Part shown: piece by piece, positions 1-9,392 of the stretch
Numbering within the stretch: the first letter of the stretch is position 1
How the letters are laid out: every line of letters starts with the position of its first letter
Source: Stentor coeruleus
Lineage: Eukaryota > Ciliophora > Heterotrichea > Heterotrichida > Stentoridae
Assembly: GCA_001970955.1 (NCBI GenBank)
Contig: MPUH01000318.1
Span: forward strand, 1 to 64,000
DNA: 64,000 nt
Direction: 5' to 3'
Program-made: the position numbers and the translations under genes
Notes under the pieces: generated by a model
What the model was told of the DNA's origin: nothing
The model's input: only the letters and a program-made list of their open reading frames with translations
Databases searched by the model: none

Positions 1-841
1 GAGAAGAGAAAAACATTCTGAAGGAGTTAGTCTTGCACAACTGCCTTTGTTTATAAAACGCAGTCTAAATTTTCCTTTAAATATACAAGACTTAGGATTT
101 GCTAAACTAAAAGACCTTCTTGCTACGTTCCCTGAAGTTGCTATTGAATTGAGAAATACGAATCATCCATTTGCTGTGTTGTGTCGCGAAACAAAATATA
201 CTCCGCCCCTAGTCGAAAACATTCTTTTCTGTATCACAAACATCCTAAACGACCGTAATTTCGGCCATGAAGTCCGAGACCTCGAAGCTCAAATAGTGGC
301 AAAACTAGGGCGTATCGAATGGAGTCATTATCTATCATCTTCATTAGCTGATTTTATAAAATCATATGGGAAAAATCAATTTGAAGTTATGAAATCTCGT
401 GATTCATTCATGATTTTCAAAGCTAAACAACCATGTTATTCATATTTTTATGAGCCATTTCGTGAAAACTCATGGGATTTTCAAAACAATCGAGTATCAT
501 CACCAACAGTAGTCCATCATAGTTCTTTAAGTTCAGAAGGTCATCATCCAGGACATATGTCAAGAGCAGTGAATATTTCGAATTTGCCTGCTGATATAAT
601 CCGTCCTGGTGCTGAAGAACCGAATTACTTTTACGATTCAGGAAATAATAGTAGTACTGATTTTTCATATTCGTTACCTCGTTATAATAGAAATGCTCCT
701 GAAAGTCCTTCTGGGCTTCCGATGACTGAACATTTTCATATAAAAAGTGAAGACTTAGGGAGTAAAGTTAGAGGTAATGATAGGGATAGTTACTCTTGGC
801 TAGATATTTCCAATTTTAGACCTCCTCCTGGGTTTGAGTAA
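1..841 (+). CDS. LOTUS (OST-HTH) domain protein, 3' part only
   Basis: The reading frame is open from the first bases of the window to a TAA at 839-841, so this is the C-terminal part of a gene that begins to the left. The first visible residues (EGVSLAQLPLFIKRSLNFPL) followed by a LGFAKLKDLLATFPEV block are a LOTUS/OST-HTH winged-helix signature, a fold that binds RNA and germ-line helicases in animals. The protein is a clear paralogue of the complete gene at 1216-3600 on the other strand: both share the LOTUS block, a following helical segment, a PCYSYFYEPF or KTYSYFFPFK motif, and a tail ending near a SWLD or SWFD motif. By analogy the missing part probably holds B-boxes and an NYN domain, but that is inference. 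The tail after about residue 150 of the visible part is low-complexity and probably disordered. Confidence 0.7.
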   Translation, partial: RREKHSEGVSLAQLPLFIKRSLNFPLNIQDLGFAKLKDLLATFPEVAIELRNTNHPFAVLCRETKYTPPLVENILFCITNILNDRNFGHEVRDLEAQIVAKLGRIEWSHYLSSSLADFIKSYGKNQFEVMKSRDSFMIFKAKQPCYSYFYEPFRENSWDFQNNRVSSPTVVHHSSLSSEGHHPGHMSRAVNISNLPADIIRPGAEEPNYFYDSGNNSSTDFSYSLPRYNRNAPESPSGLPMTEHFHIKSEDLGSKVRGNDRDSYSWLDISNFRPPPGFE

Positions 842-1215
842 TGTAAGTAATTATTTTTTTATAGGGTTAATTTATGCTTTTGATTGTTATAGGAATATTT
901 TGATTAGATTTTAGGTTTTTTTATTAGGATCTTTGTAGTTTGGTATATTTTTGAGGTAAAAGATTATGGTTTATGTTAGAATTCTTTATATAATTAGTTA
1001 TTATGTTTATTGTGTTAGATTTTTAGAATGTGATCAACTGCGCATTTTATGATTAATGATTTTTTATTGATTTTAGTTAAATTATATCAATAATATTTAT
1101 AACTAACTTAATAAATATAATATTATGTTAAAAACAATTAAGCTTAAAATACTTATGTTTTTTTTATAATTAAGTACTAGGAAAGTTACTTTCTAGGTTA
1201 AATTAATTATTATTT
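842..1215. other. Intergenic, between two convergent genes
   Basis: About 370 bases between the stops of the two LOTUS paralogues. The left part, downstream of the plus-strand gene, is rich in G and T on the plus strand. The middle is almost pure A and T. No gene or RNA signal is seen. Confidence 0.6.
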
Positions 1216-3600
1216 TTAATCCAAACGCAAAGGTTTGTCAAACCAAGAGAAATTCAATCGGGAATGGATTCCATTAGGCTGTGACATATATACCGTACTA
1301 TAAGGGTCTTTATTTTTTTCAAAATATCCAAAACTGCTAGTCCTTAAATGCCATTCATCAATACTTGAATCCTTTGAATGCTGAATACTCCGAAACCCAT
1401 TCGATTTATTACCCAACACCACTGATAAATCCTCTGCAATAAACGGCTCAGTATATCTCCCTTCCTCAGGTTCTGAATCCCTAAACGGTGATTTCTGTAT
1501 CATCTCCGAAGGAACATTAGAAATATTAATCATCCTTTGCATAGGCGCTGTAACACTATTCCTAGGCGCTACACTAAGGTCAACCGAATGGGAAATCGGA
1601 TGATACACCTGCGGCGTTGGTACCCTCGAACTTTCCAATACCGCTGATGTAAATAAGCTTTTAAATGGGAAAAAGTAACTATAAGTCTTAAACTCACTAG
1701 CTTTGAACAATATATTATACTCAGGAGTCCTCAAAACCTCAATCGAAGATCTCGTATATTTCTTAACAAATTCTTCACATGATGCTACATCATAAATAGT
1801 CCAATCAATAGACTGATTTATTCTTACTTGTAAAGTTGCTTGTAATATCGACTCAGTTACCCCATATTCTTTTTCTTTAACAATCTCAGCTATAATCTCA
1901 GCAAGTTTATCTTTATCAATAACCGATTTAACTTTTATAGACGCAATTTGTAAATGTATTTGTATTTCAGAAAAACTTGTTAAGAACTCTTTAAGTTTTT
2001 TATACCCGAAATCTTGAAGGTTTAATACAATATGAAGTTTTTTCTTTAATAATACTGGAATACAAGAGATGTTTAGTCCTTGTGGGTATTGTGATAAAAG
2101 GGTTATTATATGTTTTTTCATATCTTCAAGTTTTTTAAAAGATAAATTGTCTAGAAGTTTGAAATCTTTGCTCCAAATAAGGTTTTTTTGTTGATATCGG
2201 AAATAATCATCTTGTATTGCTAGATTGGTTATATGGAGAAGTTTACCTAAGGATAAAGATTTTAAAGAATCTGGACCTGAAAGTTTAAGTAAAAGGCTAC
2301 AACCATATCGGCCCATTTGAATTTTCTCTTTAAAATGCTCAGAAAAATAACGTTCAAAGAAGTTGAGGTATTCATCCCAATAATCGCTGGTTCTAATATT
2401 AAATGTATCGGTTTTTAAAGACTCAAGTCCAAGCCAGGTTTCAAAGGTATTGTAAAGTTTCTTTTTGAATTTTCTAAAGAATTGAGCTGAAGGCTTAGAA
2501 CTTGAAGAGTTGCTCCGAGGACGACTTTGACTTTTTCTTATTATTTTGTCCCAGTCGTCAACTGATAAGGAGAGTGAGAATACTTTTTTTAGACGTGATT
2601 TTATTATTCTTTTTAGTGGAGAGATTTCATCGAGTTTTAGAGAGTTTAGAACCCAGGAGAGAACTTTGTAGCAAAGGTGAGGAACTTTGATACTGTATAA
2701 TGTATATGTTTTTGATGAATATTCAACCTTAATCTCATTAACCAGCCGCCGATTCCTAGAATAATCCAACAAATCATTACTTTCTTCATAGCTTATCCTA
2801 AGTTTGTTTGATATTTTTTCTACCACCTCCGTTCTTTCGACCATAATCCTACCAAATTCCGCTTCTTGTACCAAATACTGACAAATCTCCTTAACCCTAC
2901 TTTGCCGACAATTTACATAAAAACTCTTCTCAATCCTTAAACTTGCATCCCAAACCGCTTCTTTCTTTTCATCAAATATTTTACTGGTTTCTTCATTTGT
3001 CTCATAAAACACTAAAGGTCCAATCCTCATAGCAACCATAATTTTCGTAGATGTTGCTTTCAAATGTAAAAGCTTTTCCCTAAGCTCTAGTACCTGAGGG
3101 GCAATAATTAAAATATGTGTCAAACCAGAATTTGCTAACAAAGATACATCTAAAAACAAAGCATCTAAAGGGGATATTCCATATCTAAATATCACTTCAG
3201 CTATATTTGGCATATTTGGACGTACCCAATTATCAGAGTATAGTTTTATGAACTTGGGGTTAGCAATTCTATATGAAATTTCAGTCAAAGCGGCGTTTAT
3301 TGAAGATTGTTGAGAACTAAAGTTAGAAATATCCCAAAAAACACCTAATGATCTTGGGGATGATATACACACAGTACGATGACCCTTGTGAAAATTCTTG
3401 CAATTTGTACAGTTTCGGCTACTGCAGTCCTTACATTCTTCAGTGGCTGGAGATTTGCAATAGGAACATACTGGGAGTCTCGAATGAGACTTTCTTTTAC
3501 CCCCTTTATGAATAGAAGAGTCACAAGCTAGACAGAATAGCTCTTCACATTCTATGCATATTAGCTGAGCCTCTTGTTTTGTGCAATCTTCGCACTTCAT
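1216..3600 (-). CDS. B-box / NYN / LOTUS domain protein (MARF1-like)
   Basis: 794 residues starting at ATG 3598-3600. Domains in order: a B-box zinc finger (residues 1-45, CEDC...CIEC...CLAC...H...H), a second Cys/His finger (about 45-78), an NYN-type PIN-like nuclease domain (about 84-205, beginning GVFWDISNF), a middle winged-helix-like segment, and one or two LOTUS/OST-HTH domains (about 495-560 and 570-640). MARF1-type proteins use NYN plus LOTUS to bind and cut mRNA in the cytoplasm. The first aspartate (FWDISNF) and an aspartate pair near residue 140 (PLDALFLD) are present, but the usual GDxDF motif is replaced by IAPQVLEL, so nuclease activity is doubtful. The B-box fusion is unusual for this family. 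The C-terminal 150 residues are low-complexity. Its paralogue lies tail-to-tail at 1-841. Confidence 0.75.
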   Translation of the reverse strand: MKCEDCTKQEAQLICIECEELFCLACDSSIHKGGKRKSHSRLPVCSYCKSPATEECKDCSSRNCTNCKNFHKGHRTVCISSPRSLGVFWDISNFSSQQSSINAALTEISYRIANPKFIKLYSDNWVRPNMPNIAEVIFRYGISPLDALFLDVSLLANSGLTHILIIAPQVLELREKLLHLKATSTKIMVAMRIGPLVFYETNEETSKIFDEKKEAVWDASLRIEKSFYVNCRQSRVKEICQYLVQEAEFGRIMVERTEVVEKISNKLRISYEESNDLLDYSRNRRLVNEIKVEYSSKTYTLYSIKVPHLCYKVLSWVLNSLKLDEISPLKRIIKSRLKKVFSLSLSVDDWDKIIRKSQSRPRSNSSSSKPSAQFFRKFKKKLYNTFETWLGLESLKTDTFNIRTSDYWDEYLNFFERYFSEHFKEKIQMGRYGCSLLLKLSGPDSLKSLSLGKLLHITNLAIQDDYFRYQQKNLIWSKDFKLLDNLSFKKLEDMKKHIITLLSQYPQGLNISCIPVLLKKKLHIVLNLQDFGYKKLKEFLTSFSEIQIHLQIASIKVKSVIDKDKLAEIIAEIVKEKEYGVTESILQATLQVRINQSIDWTIYDVASCEEFVKKYTRSSIEVLRTPEYNILFKASEFKTYSYFFPFKSLFTSAVLESSRVPTPQVYHPISHSVDLSVAPRNSVTAPMQRMINISNVPSEMIQKSPFRDSEPEEGRYTEPFIAEDLSVVLGNKSNGFRSIQHSKDSSIDEWHLRTSSFGYFEKNKDPYSTVYMSQPNGIHSRLNFSWFDKPLRLD

Positions 3601-4520
3601 TTTTAGTTGAATTATGAATTAAAAGATTGAGGTGAGAAAAAATTTGCATGTGAGAATAAGCGTGAGGGAAAAAAAACTGAAGAGGGATTGATAGAAGATA
3701 AAGTGGGTGGAAATGAGTTTGTTGTAGATGGTTGGATGGATTGTCATGAAGTTTGGTGTGGTTTTAAGATAAGGATGATGAAGATGTTTGGATAGGATTA
3801 TTAGATTTATAGGATTTGATGGATTTATTGGATTTGATAGATTTGATGAATTTTATGGATTTTATGATATAAGATAGTGAGAGAAGGGATGATTAGGTTT
3901 GGTTGGTAAAGGGGTTAATAAAGTATTATATAAATTAAAGGATTTTTTATGTGGAGATTTAGCGGAAGTTTATGTTTGATATGAGAGGAGTTTATTGGAA
4001 AGTTGAAGAATGTGAAAATTTGATATGGTTTTATATGGAAAATAGAATGAAGTATATTATGGTATGATTGAAGATAATAAATAAAAAAGTATTATCTTAG
4101 CATAACTAACTAAACGTTTTTTAGAATTTATTAATATAACTTCCATTCAACAAATTTTATAAAATTGTATCCTGCTTAAACCAAAAATATCATGACATAA
4201 ACTACCCCAATAATAAAAAATTCCAAACCATATAAAATTTCTAAACTCATTATATGCTCCCAATCATCTTAGTCACAAAAACTCTTGGATAATTTATCAA
4301 TTCTTATTATCATTACTCTTAATCTAATATTTCTTTCTTAAATATAAAAAATAAAATCTAAACAAATTAAAGTATCATCATAATATCAATTTCACATAAA
4401 ATCTTATCAAAAACCTCATATAATTTCCTCTAACACCCTAATTTTATATACCCATAAAAATAACTTTTTCTCATTAAAAACCATCTTCTAACCCAAAAAC
4501 TAGGATTTGACAATATAATC
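3601..4520. other. Divergent promoter region
   Basis: 920 bases between two divergent starts. The left half (3620-4080) is G-rich and nearly free of C on the plus strand; the right half (4130-4520) is C-rich and nearly free of G. Read from each gene, the upstream flank is therefore C-rich on the sense strand. It contains the telomere-like box at 4431-4441 but no visible gene. Confidence 0.6.
4431..4441 (+). promoter_or_regulatory. Telomere-like box TAACACCCTAA upstream of Sas10
   Basis: The 11-mer TAACACCCTAA lies 80 bases before the Sas10 start. The same 11-mer occurs upstream of the Air-like gene (28795) and of Dbp4 (38957), each in the sense orientation. It resembles the plant telo-box that marks ribosome-related promoters. 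A regulatory role is inference. Confidence 0.45.
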
Positions 4521-5243
4521 ATGGCTTCTTGGAGTAAAAAAGACTACTACCAAGGGTCAGAGTCTGAAAGCGAAGAAGAAATAGCTATTGAAAAGCTTAA
4601 AGAAAGAGAAAATATCCTCAAAGAAGACGATTTTTTCCCTGATCTTGGCCAAGAAGAGCTTAACTATAACGATCTGACCGAAGATGAGCTTCTTGAAGTA
4701 ATCGAAAGAGATTCACCAGAACTCATGGGGATACTAGAAAGCGTTAAAAACCTTGTAATAACATCAAAAAATGCTAAAAAAGCTCAAGATATAGTTGGAA
4801 TCAAGTATTGTCAACTTCTTGCTATGCATATAAGTTATTATATTCTTCTTAAAGCTAAAGGAAAAGTTGCGGCAAATCATCCTGTAGTCACAAGTATCAA
4901 GAATATTGAAAAAATTATAATCTCTAGAGGGAAACAAAGGGAAGATGATATCGACATAGAAGAAAATATACAAGAAAATAATGATGATGGAATAGAAGAA
5001 ATACATAATGAAGGGGGGAAGAAAAGAGAAATAGATGAGAAAATAAAGAAAAATAAAGGGATTGTTAAGAAACGTAAGAAAATTGAAAGGAATGTAAGAG
5101 TCAAAAACAAAATGAAGTATATGAAAAAACTTAAGATTCGAAGATCGACTTTGGGTATTAAAGACCCTAGAAACCAGGATCATTATGAAGGTGAGACTAC
5201 TGGTATCCGTAAAAACCTTATCAAAAGCGTTAAACTTACATAA
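4521..5243 (+). CDS. UTP3: Sas10/UTP3 family small-subunit processome protein
   Basis: 240 residues from ATG 4521. It starts with SWSKKDYYQG, the W-x-KK-x-YY motif typical of Sas10 N-termini, followed by an acidic stretch. Residues about 55-130 form the Sas10/Utp3/C1D domain (LLAMHISYYILLKAKGK, then NHPVV). The last 80 residues match the Sas10 C-terminal domain: KNKGIVKKRKK, NVRVKNKMKY and the final TGIRKNLIKSVKL. Family members act in the nucleolus in early 18S rRNA processing within the U3 processome. At 240 residues it is about half the usual length; the loss is in the linker between domains. A telomere-like box lies 80 bases upstream. Confidence 0.85.
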   Translation: MASWSKKDYYQGSESESEEEIAIEKLKERENILKEDDFFPDLGQEELNYNDLTEDELLEVIERDSPELMGILESVKNLVITSKNAKKAQDIVGIKYCQLLAMHISYYILLKAKGKVAANHPVVTSIKNIEKIIISRGKQREDDIDIEENIQENNDDGIEEIHNEGGKKREIDEKIKKNKGIVKKRKKIERNVRVKNKMKYMKKLKIRRSTLGIKDPRNQDHYEGETTGIRKNLIKSVKLT

Positions 5244-5495
5244 TCATTTTCTTTGCCTAAGACTTAAATATATATGCTCATTTTACATATGTCGTTTTAA
5301 TAATACTTAAAAATACATCAAAAAAGAATATTATTTTATATAAAATACCATAAATCCCTTTTAAAAACCTATTTAAACAACAAAAAAGCTATAGTGTAAC
5401 TTTTTTATTTATATTTTTCAATAAACTTATGTTATTTATTTTCGAGGTTTATCAGCTTATCCTAAAATTGCATTATTAAAAAAGGATTGCATAAA

Positions 5496-6587
5496 ATGGA
5501 GCAAACAGTGGATTGCATTTACAAGTTAACTAAGAAAAAATCTGCCCCTGATAAAGTTGAGTCTGATAAAAACTCATCAACAAGTGCCGATCTACAGAAA
5601 AATCTATCGAAAAAATCCAAGAGTTCACATAAAAAAATGCCAAAATCCCCTTTGTGCATAGAAAAAGCTTTGACACTCATAAAGTGTCCAATGTCAAAAT
5701 CTTCTAGTAAGGCTTTACAACAAATTATAGAGAAATCTTCACCTGAAGATCTTTTATTAATAGTCTCAGCTGTGAGTCCAAATATCTGTGATTATATGAT
5801 GGATATTTATGGAAATTATATGTGTCAAACATTATTCCATACAATTTCGGCTGAGCAACGTTTACTTTTACTAAATTCTTTAAAACCCAATCTTCTTAAA
5901 TTATCATTTCATTCCCGAGGTACCCATGCATTGCAGAATATGATATCGATGATGCACCTAAAGGACGAAGAGTGTATTTATCATGAAGAATTCACAGGGA
6001 AATTGCTTGAAATGAGCTTTGATGAAAATGCTTCGCACATAGTCCAAAGACTACTCGTCCACTCAAGCAATAAATTTCTGATATCAAAAGAAATACTTGG
6101 CAATGTTAAAAGCCTATCTGTAGATAAATTAGGGGTTTGTGTAGTTAAAAAATGCTCTAATGATCCTCAGATAATGCATGAAATTCTAGCTGATGTAGTT
6201 TCGCTCATGCAACACCCATATGGAAATTATGCAGTACAAAGCATATTAGAACAATGGAAAGAAGAGATTTCATTTGAGTTTGTGACAAGTATACAAGGTA
6301 GAGTAGTCCAGTTATGTTGTCAGAAATATTCTTCAAATGTTATGGAAAAAGCAATAAGATTAGAAAATGTTCGAGCTTCAGTAGCTAAAGAATTATTGAA
6401 TGAGTATAAAATGAAAGAAATCGCTTCAAACCAATATGGATGTTATGTACTTAGAAGCTTGGGAAATGAAAAACGTCTTGAGTGTCGTAGAGATTTACTT
6501 GAGGTGTTTAAATTAGCGATAACTGGGCTAGTGAATCCGAAGCTGAAATCGCTTTGGAAGGATATTTCGAAAAAACTGGTGGAATGA
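5496..6587 (+). CDS. Pumilio/PUF repeat RNA-binding protein
   Basis: 363 residues from ATG 5496; the frame is open three codons further but only from a TTG. After a basic, Ser/Lys-rich leader of about 55 residues come seven or eight PUF repeats. Visible recognition helices include YGNYMCQTL, RGTHALQNM, ENASHIVQRL, LGVCVVKKC, YGNYAVQSIL, YSSNVMEKA and YGCYVLRSL. The NY..Q repeat (uridine type) followed by the SN..E repeat (guanine type) are the same residues that read U and G of the UGU core in Pumilio. The last repeat has C..R instead of the usual N..Q, so the first base may be read differently. PUF proteins bind 3' UTRs and repress or localise mRNA in the cytoplasm, or act in the nucleolus. 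The gene ends with TGA. Confidence 0.85.
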   Translation: MEQTVDCIYKLTKKKSAPDKVESDKNSSTSADLQKNLSKKSKSSHKKMPKSPLCIEKALTLIKCPMSKSSSKALQQIIEKSSPEDLLLIVSAVSPNICDYMMDIYGNYMCQTLFHTISAEQRLLLLNSLKPNLLKLSFHSRGTHALQNMISMMHLKDEECIYHEEFTGKLLEMSFDENASHIVQRLLVHSSNKFLISKEILGNVKSLSVDKLGVCVVKKCSNDPQIMHEILADVVSLMQHPYGNYAVQSILEQWKEEISFEFVTSIQGRVVQLCCQKYSSNVMEKAIRLENVRASVAKELLNEYKMKEIASNQYGCYVLRSLGNEKRLECRRDLLEVFKLAITGLVNPKLKSLWKDISKKLVE

Positions 6588-8191
6588 CAAGAAATTCCTT
6601 CTCTAAGTAGTTTAGTAATTCGAACAGAATTTATATGACGTTCTAAAATATAGTTTTTAAATTATGAGGAAAATTTGTGAAGGCTTTTTGGATTTTAAAG
6701 GTTTTTTAGGATAAATTGTGAGTTTTTTTTATGTGAGGAGTTTAGGTGTGGAATTTAGAGGGAAATATTTGGAAATGATGCTTTTTTTTTAAAGAAAAAA
6801 GGTTTGAAGGAGATTTGATAGGTTTTAGATTGTATTTTGGTTTGGTAAATATGTATTTTGGGTTAGGTTTGGAATTTATGTATGATAGGTTTATGCTTGA
6901 AAATGGGTTATGGGAGAAATTATGAGTTTTTTCATTTTATGTTTTTTTGCAAAGTGGATTTTAAAAAGTTAGCATGATGTTTTCTGTCAAATTTGTTTTA
7001 GAGTTTTTGGGTTTTAGAGAAGTTTTTAGGATGAAAAAAAGAATTATAGGAAATTGGATTTATTGTATAACGATTTTTGTAATCTTTAATAAAACCTTAT
7101 ATCTAATATTAATGCTGGACACTGAAAAATCAAACTATATAATATAACTATAGAATTAAGATGAATAAGCTTTATATTAAAACTAAGGGATCTTACAGTA
7201 ATATTAGAGATACAATTCGAAAAACTTGTATGTAAACAAACATAAGTGACTTCTTTAAAAAAATCATAAAATGTATTTGGTGCTTTGACATACCGTTTTC
7301 ACCATTACTGGAAAATAGGCATTCTGGTTTTTGCTAGCTCAGCCAAGCTTGAATAAAACGTTAAACAGAAAAAACTTATTCCCATAATAAAACGGAAACC
7401 CCTTAAAAACGAAAAAATGGAAGACATCTAAAGGGTTGCTCAGTTTAAGTGCCTTTATAAACAGTCTATCAAAGTATTCAATATAATTATTTTATGTAAG
7501 ATTATAGTTTATTATAAAATGTATAATCCTGACTAAAACCTAAAATGAATATGAAACTATGTGTTTATAAGAAGCATAAAGATCAGGATTATATGTTTAA
7601 AATCATGTTTTCCTAATCTGATTTAAGCTAAAAAAACTAGTGTTGATCACTGTATTTTAAATATACAACTAAGATAGCTTATTCTAAAAACTATAAAATT
7701 TTATATATAATTGACCATAAAGCTTTAAATGTATTAAATTATATAGTGTGTGTTTTAGAGTTCGATTTTAATAATAACATATAATCAGATTTGATTGAAT
7801 CTAGAAGTCGATGATCGCGGTTTATATATGAATTAACCATTATCATAAGAAATTGTGATACTTTAAAATAGTAATAGTAAAGCTATAGGTATGATTTAGA
7901 GTATTATAGTTTCCTATAATAAACAAGAAAACTTCTAATTGGTCTATGATTATAATCTTAGATGTATCAAGAAAAAAACCATCATAGGAAAGTATTTATC
8001 CTATTTCATCTAATCGGTAATAAAATTCAATCAAATTCATAAGCAATCCTACACATCAATCTATAATACTAAAGATTTATATTCAAAACAACGATTACTC
8101 TATAATACAATTTGACTATTCAACTTACATATAATACATCAGAAAATCTTAAGACTTATAATTATGCAAATAAGATAGGATATTAAAAGTA
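6588..8191. other. Long gene-free stretch
   Basis: 1.6 kb without a convincing gene. 6600-7080 is G-rich on the plus strand, as expected downstream of the PUF gene. 7260-7450 has somewhat more balanced composition. A perfect 11-bp inverted repeat lies at 7522-7532 and 7583-7593. No tRNA-like cloverleaf was found. Both strands were read. Confidence 0.55.
7522..7593. repeat. 11-bp inverted repeat with 50-nt spacer
   Basis: TATAATCCTGA at 7522-7532 is the exact reverse complement of TCAGGATTATA at 7583-7593. It could form a hairpin in RNA or be a protein-binding dyad. No neighbouring gene explains it. Confidence 0.5.
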
Positions 8192-8836
8192 TTATAGCTT
8201 TTCATAATATAAGCATTTTTTCATCCACTTTTTCAATACTATAAATTCTTTCCAGCTGTAAGTATGTCCAAGACCAGGGTCATTTTCGAAATTAAAATTG
8301 AAATCCTTAAAAACTCTCTCAGCTGCAGGTCTAGTAATATTATAAGGAACAATTTCATCTCTATTTCCATGATAAATGAACAAAGGGATTTTCTTCCTAT
8401 CTTCTTTCCATTTTGCTGATGGAATAAAACATGATAAAGCAAAAATACCCAATAAAGGGATTCTTGATGTAACAAGTCCTGTATATAAAGCAGTCACTCC
8501 TCCTTGTGAAAACCCTCCTAGGAATATATTAGGGCATAGGTCATATTCTTCTTGAAGGATTTCGTCAATTAGCCTAGAAGTTTCATTAAGACCAGCCATA
8601 AGAGTACTAGGAACATCTAAATCTATCATAAACCATGATGGTAAGGAACGTGTGGTTGTTAGAACTTGCCTATGGGGTGGTTGTACAATTCTAATCTTCA
8701 TGTTTTCGATAAATGGGACTGTTTTAAAAACATTCAAGTCTTTATTGGCTGATCTTGACCACCCTGGCAAGAACACCAATGTATATTTGTGCACTTTTGG
8801 GTGGATAATGATATCTTCTTTTTTAAATTGGAGCAT
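8192..8836 (-). CDS. Acyl-protein thioesterase / lysophospholipase family
   Basis: 214 residues from ATG 8834-8836. It is an alpha/beta hydrolase of the APT1/APT2 (LYPLA) family, which removes palmitate from cytosolic faces of proteins and hydrolyses lysophospholipids. The strand-turn motif FLPGW, the nucleophile elbow GGFSQGG (Ser110), Asp160 in HGNRDEIVP and His191 in GLGHTYSW give a complete catalytic triad in the right order. The length matches the family (about 220-230). The 5' end, including the first codons, lies inside a 98-bp tandem duplication (8782-8977), so a second, non-functional copy of the first codons sits upstream. Confidence 0.9.
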   Translation of the reverse strand: MLQFKKEDIIIHPKVHKYTLVFLPGWSRSANKDLNVFKTVPFIENMKIRIVQPPHRQVLTTTRSLPSWFMIDLDVPSTLMAGLNETSRLIDEILQEEYDLCPNIFLGGFSQGGVTALYTGLVTSRIPLLGIFALSCFIPSAKWKEDRKKIPLFIYHGNRDEIVPYNITRPAAERVFKDFNFNFENDPGLGHTYSWKEFIVLKKWMKKCLYYEKL

Positions 8837-8977
8837 TATTACTATGGAATATTTAATACTTAATTTTTGTTTAGTTGAATATATTTGTGCACTTTTGGGT
8901 GGATAATGATATCTTCTTTTTTAAATTGGAGCATTATTACTATGGAATATTTAATACTTAATTTTTGTTTAGTTGAA
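8782..8977. repeat. Tandem duplication, 98-bp unit x2
   Basis: The segment beginning tatatttgtgcacttttggg at 8782 recurs at 8880 with a 98-bp offset and no visible differences. The duplicated unit holds the first codons and promoter-proximal bases of the thioesterase gene. The perfect identity suggests a very recent event or an assembly slip like the single-N joints elsewhere in the window. Confidence 0.85.
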
Positions 8978-9115
8978 TCATAAATTAAAAAATTTCATAT
9001 AATTTATATAGTGACTAAATAACTTTGGGTGTTAAGATTTCTAAAAGTTGAATCATAAATTAAAAAATTTCATATAATTTATATAGTGACTAAATAACTT
9101 TGGGTGTTAAGATTT
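8971..9115. repeat. Tandem duplication, 75-bp unit x2
   Basis: The stretch starting agttgaatcataaattaaa at 8971 repeats at 9046 with a 75-bp offset and about 70 identical bases (to 9040 and 9115). It directly abuts the 98-bp duplication. Real slippage or assembly artefact cannot be told apart here. Confidence 0.85.
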
Positions 9116-9392
9116 TATTGTTAATTATATACAAAGTATATGTTTATTCTTTAGGGAGACTATAAAACACATAAGTCTATTGATTTATATTTTCCTTCTT
9201 AAAAGTCAGGATAGATTTACTTCATCAACTATAATTCAATATCAACATCAACAATTTATGTTTTTTTTCTTATTTTCTAAAGGATCTTATAATCCAATTA
9301 TCATAAAAATCCTTCAAAAAAATTTCTTCAATTCCTTTCGAAAATTCATCCATTATCATATACGCTCTTATTTCTTATTCATATATTTAAAA

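Noticed and set aside
5487-5495. Longer N-termini from TTG at 47, 5487, 9180, 36709, 45110 and 55748
   Set aside because: These begin at TTG, not ATG. Gene 1 simply continues beyond the window; for the others the first ATG gives a sensible start.
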